NCBI RefSeq assembly: GCF_000422685.1
Contig: NZ_AUGN01000011.1
Coordinates: 92,762 to 156,761, forward strand
Source of the DNA: Flavobacterium gelidilacus DSM 15343
Lineage (GTDB): Bacteria; Bacteroidota; Bacteroidia; Flavobacteriales; Flavobacteriaceae
Reading direction: 5' to 3'
Length of the DNA stretch: 64,000 nt
Within the stretch, counting starts at the first letter, position 1, and every line of letters begins with the position of its first letter. Below the pieces are notes generated by a model. It made no database searches and was not told where the DNA came from. It saw only the letters and a list, made by a program, of their open reading frames with translations. A program made the translations under genes and the position numbers. Shown here in pieces: positions 37,401-44,931 of the stretch.

Positions 37401-40400
37401 CGGCTACAAGTAATACTTTTCCAGGAGGAACAGAGCAAGACAATTGGGGTGGAATTATGAGAAGCATAAATTCTACAAACTTTGAGCAATCGAATGTAGA
37501 ATATATTCAGTTTTGGATATTAGATCCATATTATAATGAGCAAGGTGTAATTGATAATTCAGGTACTAATGAAGGAAAACTGGTATTCAATTTAGGAGAA
37601 ATATCAGAAGATGTTCTAAAAGACGGAAGAAAATTATATGAAAACGGATTGCCAGAAGCCGGTGTAGTAACCGCAACAAATGCTTCAGCTTGGGGAAAAA
37701 CTCCAGCCTCACAATCTTTAATTTATGCTTTTGATACAAATGATGGTAATAGACAAGTACAAGATGTAGGTCTAAACGGATTATCAGATGCTGAAGAAGC
37801 GGCACAGTTTTCAGCTTTTGCAGGAAATCCTGACCCAGCTGCAGATAATTATCAATTTTATTTAAATGCGACTGGTAGTGTTTTAGAAAGATATAAAAAT
37901 TACAATGGAACACAAGGTAATTCACCTGTTAATGTAACAGATACAAATAGAGGAAGCACAACTTTTCCTGATGTAGAAGATATTAATAGAGATAATACCA
38001 TGAATACCATAAATGCGTATTATAAATTTGAAATAGATATTAATTCTAATCCTCAAGTAGGACAAAATTATGTAGTTGATACTCGTTTAGTTGATAACAT
38101 CGAATTACCTGACGGAACGCAAGCAAAATCAAGATGGATTCAGTATAAAATTCCTATTTTAGAAGCTGCTGCTGCAAATGCTGTGGGTTCAATTTCAGAT
38201 TTTCGCTCTATTCGATTTATGAGAATGTTCTTAACTGGATTTAACGATGATGTGACTTTGCGTTTTGGAGCTCTAGACCTAGTAAGAGGCGAATGGAGAA
38301 GATATACAAATACTTTAGATGAAACAGATCCTGATCCAACGGATGATAATACAGGATTTGACGTTGTTGCTATTAACATACAAGAAAATGCAAATCGTTC
38401 ACCTATTCCTTATGTGGCTCCTCCAGGTGTTGAAAGAGAGCAATTGTACAACAATAACACTATCATTAATCAAAACGAACAATCTCTTTCCTTAAGAGTT
38501 TATGATCCTAATTCGGGTAATTATGTTGACGGATTACAACCAAATGATTCAAGAGCAGTTTTCAAAAATGTAAATGTGGATATGCGTCAGTTTAAGAAAA
38601 TGCGTATGTTTTTACACGCTGAAGCTTTGCCAAATCCAGAATCTACTCCTTTACAGGATGATGAAATGGTAGCGTTTATCCGTTTTGGAAATGACTTTAC
38701 ACAAAATTTCTATCAAGTTGAGATGCCTCTAAAAGTGTCTTCTCAAAGTGCAAGGTCTGCAGAAGATGTATGGTTGTCAGATAATGAGATTAATATTCCA
38801 TTATCATTATTAACCAAGTTAAAAATATTGGCTTTGTCAAATGATCCTACAATTATTTATGACGTCAACGGAATAGGATATGTAGAAGAAGAAGCAATTG
38901 GTTCTTCTGATAGTAAATTAACTTTAGGTATAAAAGGAAATCCTAATTTTGGTTTAGTAAGAACCTTAATGATTGGTGTTAAAAATAAAAATGGTTCGCA
39001 ACCAATTAGAGGTGAAGTTTGGTTCAATGAATTGCGTATGTCTGAAATGGACAATAAAGGTGGATATGCTGCTGTAGCAAATTTAGATACAAATATGGCA
39101 GACTTTGCAACTGTTTCTGCTACAGGTAGATTAAGCACAATTGGTTTTGGTTCTCTAGAACAAGGTCCAAATGAAAGAAGTAGAGAAGATGTAAAACAAT
39201 ATGATTTAGTAACCAATTTCAATTTAGGAAAATTATTGCCTAACAAATGGGGGATTAATTTGCCATTTAATTATGCGGTTGGTGAAGAAAAAATCACACC
39301 AAAATACGATCCATTTTATCAAGATATTGAATTGCAACAATTACTTGATATAACTCCAGATAAAGCGGAAAGAGATAATATTGAAGAAAGAGCAATTGAT
39401 TATACCAAAAGACAGAGTATTAACTTTATTGGTGTAAGAAAAGATAGAGCTCCAGATCAAAAACAACGCATATATGATCCTGAAAACTTAACACTTTCTT
39501 ATTCTTATAATGAAACTCAACATCATGATTTTGAAATTGAAAGTTTAACCGATAAGCAAGTTAAAACAACGGTTGATTATGCTTATGCATTTAAACCTTC
39601 AGCAATTGAACCTTTCAAGAAATCAAAAGTGTTTTCTAAGGGAAATTATTATAAAGCATTACAAGATTTTAACTTTAATTTCTTACCAACAAGTATTGCA
39701 TTTAGTTCAAACATTTTAAGACAATACAATAAGCAACAATTTAGACAGGTTGATGTACAAGGAATTGAATTAGACCCTTTGTATAGAAGAAACTTCTTCT
39801 TTAATTACAACTACGGGTTTAATTACAAATTGACAAAATCGCTTTCATTTGTTTATAATGCTAACTCAAATAACATTGTAAAAAATTATTTAGATTCTAA
39901 TAATGCACCAATTGATTCATTCTCAATTTGGGATGATTTTTGGAATCCTGGAACACCAAATCAACACAATCAACAATTAGTAGTTAATTATGAATTACCA
40001 ATTAATAAACTACCATTTTTAGGATTTGTTAAATCAAATTATTCATATACTTCTGATTATAACTGGACACGTTCATCTAGTGCTTTTGCAAGTATCGAAA
40101 CTCAGGCAGGAGATATTTATCAATTAGGTAATACAATTCAAAATGCTAATTCTCATAAGTTAAATACAACTTTTGACATGGCTTCTTTCTATAAAATGCT
40201 TGGAATTGGAGTTAAAAAAGCACCTAAAACTAAAGCTGCCGCACCACCAAAACCAGGTGAAAAAATTGTAGCTAAACCTAAAGTTGGTGCGTCAAATGAT
40301 CAAAATATCTTTGTTAAAGGGTTAATTGGGGTTTTAACAAGTGTAAAAAACATTCAAGTTAACTATACTGAAAATAACGGAACAGTTTTACCAGGATTTT

Positions 40401-41647
40401 TACCTGGAGTTGGATTCTTTGGAACAACTAGACCAACGGTTGGATTTGTTTTAGGAAGCCAATCAGATATTAGATATGAAGCAGCAAAAAATGGATATTT
40501 GACTAATTTTCCTGATTTCAATCAAAACTTTACGCAAGTAAAAAACAAACAATTGAATCTTACCGCTCAAATGGAAGTATTCAAAGACTTTAAAATAGAT
40601 TTAAACGCTGATAGAACTTTAGCAGAAAATTTCTCTGAACAATATGATGTTTCAGCTGATGGAACATATAATCCAAGATCACCTTATGACTTTGGTAATT
40701 ACAACATTTCAACTATTTTAATAAAAACAGCTTTTAGTGAAAGTACAGATGTTTTTTCTCAAGCTTTTCAAGACTTTAGAGACAACCGTTTAGTTGTTGC
40801 AACACGTTTAGCAGAAGCGTACTATGGAGCAGGCGGAATTCCGAGTTATGATGCTGAAGGTTATCCAACAGGATTTGGTAAAAATAGTCAACAAGTATTA
40901 TTACCTTCTTTCTTGGCCGCTTATTCTGGTCAAAGTGCTAGTAAGGTTTCAACTAATGATTTTAAATCAATACCATTGCCAAATTGGAATGTAAAGTATA
41001 CTGGTTTAATGAATTATAAGTTCTTTAAGGATAAATTCAAACGTTTCTCAATTCAACATGGTTATAGAGCTAGTTATGGTATTAACCAATTTAGATCTAA
41101 TTTGAATCCAGAAGTAAATGACCAAAATGGAAATATTTATGCTAAAAGAATTATTTCAAATGTAAATTTAGCGGAACAATTTAATCCTTTAGTTCGTTTT
41201 GATTTTGAAACTAAAGGTTCTTTAAAGTTCTTGGCTGAAATGAAAAAAGACAGGACTTTAAATATGAGTTTTGATAATAACCTTTTAACTGAAGTAAAAG
41301 GAAATGAATATACTTTTGGGGTTGGATATAGAATAAAAGATGTTACAATAAGTTCAACTTTAGCCGATACACCAACAGGAGTAATTAAAAGTGATGTAAA
41401 CTTAAAGGCCGATTTCTCTATCAGAAGAAATGAAACAATAGTAAGGTATTTAGATTATGATAACAATCAATTATCAGGTGGACAAAACTTAATGTCAATT
41501 AAATTCACTGCGGATTATTCATTCTCTAGAAACTTTACAGCCATATTTTATTATGATCACCAGTTTTCAAAAGCAGTTATTTCTACAGCATTTCCACTCA
41601 CAACAGTTAGAGCAGGATTTACTTTGAGATATAATTTTGGAAATTAA
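34493..41647 (+). CDS. sprA: SprA, outer-membrane translocon of the type IX secretion system
   Basis: A 2384-residue outer-membrane protein, the T9SS translocon (SprA in Flavobacterium, Sov in Porphyromonas), needed for secretion of gliding adhesins and other cargo. The start must be TTG 34493: an in-frame stop lies at 34475, and the next ATG (codon 39) is beyond the signal peptide (LFKFVAAVFLLLIAPFAFAQ). The protein is one giant barrel with characteristic blocks such as VEMDLGMRFTKQDNPALSPR, YIDDFEGSQTTIDMRSASAW and QKQRIYDPENLTLSYSY, ending TTVRAGFTLRYNFGN. A basic Lys/Pro-rich loop lies near 1908-1930. It starts four bases after ruvA, so cotranscription is likely. The position next to ruvA and gcvH fits my recollection of F. 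johnsoniae. Confidence 0.96.
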   Translation: MEKNNLLNNLFKFVAAVFLLLIAPFAFAQEVEIDSTKMGYSQGSLGISNPSSILEAYTYDSVTDRYIYSNTFEGFNINYPIILTPAQYEELVLRESMREYYKQKLSAVDGKKEGSEEAKRDLLPRYYVNSKLFETIFGGNTIDVKPTGSVEMDLGMRFTKQDNPALSPRNRKNFTFDFNQRISMGLQGKVGTRLNVNVNYDTQSTFAFQNLIKLEYTPTEDDIIQKIEVGNVSLPINSTLIRGAQSLFGVKAQLQFGKTTVTGVFSEQKSQTKTVNAEGGATIQDFSLFAQEYDNDRHYFLSQYFRNNYDNALRNYPYVDSRIQITRIEVWITNRQNRVNTQDNNLRNIIGLQDLGEAQLNNIADADIIGLNPIPAGFFNVAIQTPTDNKNNKFNPNQIGQPGSLLNNGIRDIATAGTGFNVSGVLEGQDYVKLENARKLSANEFTFHPQLGYVSLNQRLSNDEVLAVSYQYTIGDDVYQVGEFGTDGVDATQVDNTSGVATPSTQSLILKMLKGTLVNVNKPVWDLMMKNIYQIPGGYQLESEDFKFNILYTDPSPLNYITQVGTTALPAGVAETPLIKVLNLDKLNYTNDPQQGGDGFFDFIPGITIDAQYGRIIFTNVEPFGKLLFDKLKVGTEDYDVDLTYNENQDKYVFRNLYKQTQAAALQESEKNKFQLRGRYKSTSGDGIPIGAFNVPQGSVVVTAGGRVLVEGIDYTVNYQLGRVYITDTSLLASNTPIQVSLENNAVFGQQTRRFWGMNVEHKFNENFLLGGTILHMSERPFTQKTDYNQDSVNNTIFGLNGNFSTEVPFLTRLANKLPNIDTDVPSNLSFRGEIAYLKPGASKTSNFNGESTVYIDDFEGSQTTIDMRSASAWSLASTPIDFGGELTEGDLAYGYKRAKMSWYSIDPVFYTQAPAGISNQDLSTNRTRRIFSRELYPQTDIAQGQTQVVSTLDLTYFPKERGPYNFNPTATSNTFPGGTEQDNWGGIMRSINSTNFEQSNVEYIQFWILDPYYNEQGVIDNSGTNEGKLVFNLGEISEDVLKDGRKLYENGLPEAGVVTATNASAWGKTPASQSLIYAFDTNDGNRQVQDVGLNGLSDAEEAAQFSAFAGNPDPAADNYQFYLNATGSVLERYKNYNGTQGNSPVNVTDTNRGSTTFPDVEDINRDNTMNTINAYYKFEIDINSNPQVGQNYVVDTRLVDNIELPDGTQAKSRWIQYKIPILEAAAANAVGSISDFRSIRFMRMFLTGFNDDVTLRFGALDLVRGEWRRYTNTLDETDPDPTDDNTGFDVVAINIQENANRSPIPYVAPPGVEREQLYNNNTIINQNEQSLSLRVYDPNSGNYVDGLQPNDSRAVFKNVNVDMRQFKKMRMFLHAEALPNPESTPLQDDEMVAFIRFGNDFTQNFYQVEMPLKVSSQSARSAEDVWLSDNEINIPLSLLTKLKILALSNDPTIIYDVNGIGYVEEEAIGSSDSKLTLGIKGNPNFGLVRTLMIGVKNKNGSQPIRGEVWFNELRMSEMDNKGGYAAVANLDTNMADFATVSATGRLSTIGFGSLEQGPNERSREDVKQYDLVTNFNLGKLLPNKWGINLPFNYAVGEEKITPKYDPFYQDIELQQLLDITPDKAERDNIEERAIDYTKRQSINFIGVRKDRAPDQKQRIYDPENLTLSYSYNETQHHDFEIESLTDKQVKTTVDYAYAFKPSAIEPFKKSKVFSKGNYYKALQDFNFNFLPTSIAFSSNILRQYNKQQFRQVDVQGIELDPLYRRNFFFNYNYGFNYKLTKSLSFVYNANSNNIVKNYLDSNNAPIDSFSIWDDFWNPGTPNQHNQQLVVNYELPINKLPFLGFVKSNYSYTSDYNWTRSSSAFASIETQAGDIYQLGNTIQNANSHKLNTTFDMASFYKMLGIGVKKAPKTKAAAPPKPGEKIVAKPKVGASNDQNIFVKGLIGVLTSVKNIQVNYTENNGTVLPGFLPGVGFFGTTRPTVGFVLGSQSDIRYEAAKNGYLTNFPDFNQNFTQVKNKQLNLTAQMEVFKDFKIDLNADRTLAENFSEQYDVSADGTYNPRSPYDFGNYNISTILIKTAFSESTDVFSQAFQDFRDNRLVVATRLAEAYYGAGGIPSYDAEGYPTGFGKNSQQVLLPSFLAAYSGQSASKVSTNDFKSIPLPNWNVKYTGLMNYKFFKDKFKRFSIQHGYRASYGINQFRSNLNPEVNDQNGNIYAKRIISNVNLAEQFNPLVRFDFETKGSLKFLAEMKKDRTLNMSFDNNLLTEVKGNEYTFGVGYRIKDVTISSTLADTPTGVIKSDVNLKADFSIRRNETIVRYLDYDNNQLSGGQNLMSIKFTADYSFSRNFTAIFYYDHQFSKAVISTAFPLTTVRAGFTLRYNFGN

Positions 41648-41657
41648 TTAAAAAAAA

Positions 41658-41689
41658 TTGACATTATTACTTATAAAAATTTAATTTTG
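41658..41689 (+). promoter_or_regulatory. Promoter of gcvH
   Basis: TTG (41658-41660), 21 bases, then TAATTTTG (41682-41689), 17 bases before ATG 41707. It separates gcvH from the sprA transcript. Confidence 0.65.
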
Positions 41690-41706
41690 CTTAAAATTTA
41701 AAACAA

Positions 41707-42087
41707 ATGAACTTTCCAGAAAATTTAAAATACACAAAAGACCACGAATGGGTTAGTGTTGATGGTGATGTAGTAACAGTTGGTATTACAGAATTTGCAC
41801 AAAAAGAATTAGGTGATATCGTTTATGTTGAAGTTGAAACTTTAGATCAAACTTTAGATAAAGATGAAGTGTTTGGTACAGTTGAAGCTGTTAAAACGGT
41901 TTCTGACTTGTTTTTACCAGTTTCAGGTGAAATTATAGAATTTAATGATTCTCTAGAAAGTGAACCAGAAAAAGTAAATAGTGATCCTTATGGAGACGGT
42001 TGGATGGTGAAGATTAAGATATCTGATGCTTCTCAATTAGACCAATTATTAGATAGTAATGCATACAAAGTATTAGTTGGAGCGTAA
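41707..42087 (+). CDS. gcvH: Glycine cleavage system H protein
   Basis: A 126-residue lipoyl carrier that shuttles the aminomethyl group between the P, T and L proteins of glycine cleavage. The lipoylation site is K63 in VEAVKTVSD, within the conserved DIVYVEVE ... [10 protein letters not shown] ... DGWMVKIK framework. Length is normal. The other glycine cleavage genes are not in this window. The next gene overlaps its last 11 bases. Confidence 0.97.
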   Translation: MNFPENLKYTKDHEWVSVDGDVVTVGITEFAQKELGDIVYVEVETLDQTLDKDEVFGTVEAVKTVSDLFLPVSGEIIEFNDSLESEPEKVNSDPYGDGWMVKIKISDASQLDQLLDSNAYKVLVGA

Positions 42088-42445
42088 GTATTATATTTGG
42101 CTAACCTTAATTTGGATTGTAATGATAACAATTCTTAGTCTAGTTAGTTTTGAAAAAAATACAATTACAACCATTCAAAATACTGATAAGTTAGTTCATT
42201 TCTCATTTTATTTTATGTTAACATTTCTTTTATTAAGAAGTGTTAAAAGAAATATGAGGTTTAAATATTTGATAGTTATTGCTTTATCTTTTTTTTATGG
42301 CATAATTATTGAAGTTATTCAGAAGTATTTTACTGTAAGTAGAAGTGGTGATATTTATGATGCAATTGCAAATTTAACAGGTATAATTTGTGCCGCTTTG
42401 TTAAATTATTTCATCCTAGAAAAGTTTTCTTCTACTAAAGTTTAA
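42077..42445 (+). CDS. VanZ-like small membrane protein
   Basis: A 122-residue protein with four membrane helices and the VanZ-family pattern: [16 protein letters not shown] in helix 2, then [32 protein letters not shown]. The start is read as TTG 42077 ([11 protein letters not shown]), overlapping the end of gcvH by 11 bases. The only alternative ATG, at 42122, would cut the first helix. VanZ-family function is poorly known (teicoplanin resistance in the founding member; other members affect the envelope). Cotranscription with gcvH is likely. Confidence 0.85.
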   Translation: MERKYYIWLTLIWIVMITILSLVSFEKNTITTIQNTDKLVHFSFYFMLTFLLLRSVKRNMRFKYLIVIALSFFYGIIIEVIQKYFTVSRSGDIYDAIANLTGIICAALLNYFILEKFSSTKV

Positions 42446-42490
42446 AAAGTTTAAATTATTATTTATATTCGTACTCTAAATTAAATAACC

Positions 42491-43234
42491 ATGCAACCTA
42501 AAAAGAATCCTAACGTTGACGCGAAACGAAATAGTTTGTTGTATTTCCAAATTGGATTGGCAGCCATTACTATTTTAACATATATCGCTATAGAAGTTAA
42601 AACTCCAGATCCAGTTATTATAGTTGAAAAACCAAAAATGGTAGATAATTTTATCGATGATGAAATTATTCCATTAACAATGCAAGTGCAAAAAGCACCA
42701 CCACCACCACCACCAGCACCAGAAGTAATTCAAATTGTTGATGACAAAGTGGTTATTGAAGATAAAAAAATTGAAACTACAGAAACAAACGAAAAACAAG
42801 AAGTTGTTGTCGTAAAAGCATCAAATGTTGGTGAAGTTACTGGTACTGTAGAGGATATAGATGTTGATGTGCCTTTTGCAGTTTTAGAAGATGTTCCTTT
42901 GTTTCCAGGTTGTGAGAAAGTGCCTAGAAGTCAGCAAAAAGAATGTTTTATGGAGCAAATGAACAAGCATATTAAAAAATATTTTGAATACCCTTCAAGA
43001 GCAAAAGAAAATAGTGTTCAAGGTCGTATTACTGTTTTGTTCGTAATTGATAAATCAGGTAATGTTACTAACCTTAGATTAAAAGGAACAGGTAAAAAAG
43101 ATAGTGAATTATTAGAGGCTGAAGCTGAAAGAATTATCAAAAAGTTACCAAAGTTTACTCCAGGTAAACAAAGAGGTAAAGCAGTTGGTGTAAGTTATGC
43201 ACAACCTATTTTATTTAAATTAGAAAATAGATAA
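42491..43234 (+). CDS. TonB-like energy transducer, copy 1
   Basis: A 247-residue inner-membrane protein that spans the periplasm to energise outer-membrane receptors. One N-terminal membrane helix (LLYFQIGLAAITILTYIAI) precedes a proline run (about 70-77), an acidic linker and the C-terminal TonB domain (KYFEYPSRAKENSVQGRITVLFVIDKSGNVTNLRLKG). Before that domain is an unusual LFPGCE-x9-CF with two cysteines, shared with the next TonB gene and with the RemB-like protein. No ExbB or ExbD genes are near. A terminator follows. Confidence 0.92.
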   Translation: MQPKKNPNVDAKRNSLLYFQIGLAAITILTYIAIEVKTPDPVIIVEKPKMVDNFIDDEIIPLTMQVQKAPPPPPPAPEVIQIVDDKVVIEDKKIETTETNEKQEVVVVKASNVGEVTGTVEDIDVDVPFAVLEDVPLFPGCEKVPRSQQKECFMEQMNKHIKKYFEYPSRAKENSVQGRITVLFVIDKSGNVTNLRLKGTGKKDSELLEAEAERIIKKLPKFTPGKQRGKAVGVSYAQPILFKLENR

Positions 43235-43254
43235 AATTTATATATTTTTAATTT

Positions 43255-43286
43255 AATCCCAATCTTGTTAGATTGGGATTTTTTTT
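43255..43286 (+). terminator. Terminator after TonB copy 1
   Basis: AATCCCAATC (43255-43264) pairs with GATTGGGATT (43271-43280), followed by further Ts. The stem is strong and perfect. Confidence 0.9.
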
Positions 43287-43336
43287 GGCACATAATTTGA
43301 TTATTGTTATGTAATTAACTTTTAAAACAAATTATT

Positions 43337-44113
43337 ATGAAACCAAATGTTAAAATGATAGACAAATCTAAAAACAGCTTTATTTATTTTCAATTAGGAT
43401 TAATTGCTGTGATGGTATCCGTGTTATTTGTTTTAGAATATAATTTTGAAACAATAGAGAATAATTTTGCTCTTAAAAAAGAAAGAATAATAGATTTTGA
43501 AAAACCTTTTATATATAGTCCAGCAAAAGAAGCAAAGGCTGTAGAGACAGTTAAAAAAACTGTCGTAAAAACAATTATAAAACCTGTTGCTCCGCCAAAA
43601 GTTATCAATCAATTTGTAAAAACAAAAGATGATGTTAACGATGATGTAATTAAAGATGCTTCTCATCAAGATTCAAATACATCTGTTTCAACTGATGTTG
43701 GTAAAAACGAAGAACCAATAGACGAAAACTCAGGAGTTGGTAATAAAGAAGAAAAAGCCTTTGTTGTTGTAGAGTTTTTGCCAAGATTTCCAAGTTGTGA
43801 AAATGTTTCTAAAGCAGATCAAAAATCTTGTTTTGATGCACAGTTGAAAAAAGAGATTTTCAAACACCTGAAATATCCTGAAAGAGATTTAAATAATAAA
43901 AAAGAAGGTACTGTTTTTGTTCAGTTTGTTGTAGATGAAAATGGTAATTTTACTTCAATAAAATCTGCAGAAAATAACAGAGCAACAAATGACATGAGAA
44001 TAGCTGTAGAAAATGCAGTAAAAAAATTACCAAAGATTATTCCTGCTAAACAAGGTAAAAAAGATGTAAAAGTTATTTACACTATACCTATCTCGTTTAA
44101 GATTGGTAAATAA
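43337..44113 (+). CDS. TonB-like energy transducer, copy 2
   Basis: A 258-residue paralogue of the preceding gene. It has the same N-terminal helix pattern (SFIYFQLGLIAVMVSVLFVL), a Lys/Val/Pro-rich linker instead of a proline run, and an acidic middle. The C-terminal TonB domain reads HLKYPERDLNNKKEGTVFVQFVVDENG. The two-cysteine motif is RFPSCE-x9-CF. Independent terminators flank both tonB-like genes, so they are probably expressed separately. Likely a tandem duplication that has diverged. Confidence 0.9.
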   Translation: MKPNVKMIDKSKNSFIYFQLGLIAVMVSVLFVLEYNFETIENNFALKKERIIDFEKPFIYSPAKEAKAVETVKKTVVKTIIKPVAPPKVINQFVKTKDDVNDDVIKDASHQDSNTSVSTDVGKNEEPIDENSGVGNKEEKAFVVVEFLPRFPSCENVSKADQKSCFDAQLKKEIFKHLKYPERDLNNKKEGTVFVQFVVDENGNFTSIKSAENNRATNDMRIAVENAVKKLPKIIPAKQGKKDVKVIYTIPISFKIGK

Positions 44114-44120
44114 TGATTAT

Positions 44121-44149
44121 AAAGTCCCTTTTTTAAAAGGGATTTTTTT
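44121..44149 (+). terminator. Terminator after TonB copy 2
   Basis: TCCCTTTT (44125-44132) pairs with AAAAGGGA (44135-44142), followed by a T-run. The hairpin loop is very short. Confidence 0.75.
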
Positions 44150-44177
44150 ATTTTTATAGCCAATTAGAATTTCAACC

Positions 44178-44921
44178 ATGAATATTAAGCAATTTCTCGA
44201 CTCTACCTATTTAAAAACTGCACAACAAGCTTCGGTTTCAGAAACTGAAACCATTGAAATTAACAAAAAGAGTATTCAAGAGGCAATAGATTATAATTTC
44301 AAACTAATTATGATTCGTCCCGAAATTGTTTCTATGGCAAAAAAAATGATTTATGAAGCAAATTCAAAAGTAACCATCGGAACGGTTATTGATTTTCCTT
44401 TAGGTCAAAATGCATTAGAGTACAAACTCAAAGAAGCTCAAAAAGCAATTGATAATGGTGCTGATGATTTAGATTTTGTAGTGAATTATGAAGCTTACAA
44501 AAAAGGTAAAATTGACTTAGTAAAAGAACAAGTTGCAAAATGCACAGCCTTAGGTTTGCAAAACAATAAAAATGTAAAGTGGATTATTGAAGTTGCTGCT
44601 TTAAACGATTCACAAATTATTGGATTATGTACGCTTATAAAAAATACGGTGATTTCAAACTTCAAAGAAAATCAATACGATAATGTTTTTGTAAAATCTT
44701 CTACGGGATTTTTTCAAACGCAAAACAATCTGCCAAACGGAGCAACAATCCATGCCATCAAAATAATGCTTGAAAACTCATTTCCTTTGCCGGTAAAAGC
44801 TGCTGGTGGAGTTAGAAATTATGAAGAAGCAATTGAGATGATAAAATTAGGAGTGAAACGTATTGGGACATCTTCAGCAAAAGCAATTGTAGAAGGTTTA
44901 GATTCAAAAAATGGTTATTAA
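44178..44921 (+). CDS. deoC: Deoxyribose-phosphate aldolase
   Basis: A 247-residue class I aldolase that splits 2-deoxyribose 5-phosphate to acetaldehyde and glyceraldehyde 3-phosphate during deoxynucleoside breakdown. The Schiff-base lysine is K173 in FVKSSTGF; the second active-site lysine is K207 in VKAAGGVRN; the conserved aspartate lies in DDLDFVVNY. Length is normal. The remB-like start lies 10 bases beyond its stop, so the two probably share a transcript. Confidence 0.95.
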   Translation: MNIKQFLDSTYLKTAQQASVSETETIEINKKSIQEAIDYNFKLIMIRPEIVSMAKKMIYEANSKVTIGTVIDFPLGQNALEYKLKEAQKAIDNGADDLDFVVNYEAYKKGKIDLVKEQVAKCTALGLQNNKNVKWIIEVAALNDSQIIGLCTLIKNTVISNFKENQYDNVFVKSSTGFFQTQNNLPNGATIHAIKIMLENSFPLPVKAAGGVRNYEEAIEMIKLGVKRIGTSSAKAIVEGLDSKNGY

Positions 44922-44931
44922 AATAATTAAA

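Noticed and set aside
43390..43669. Two minus-strand open frames inside TonB copy 2
   Set aside because: They are shadows of the plus-strand gene, overlap each other, and have low-complexity Phe/Tyr-rich products.
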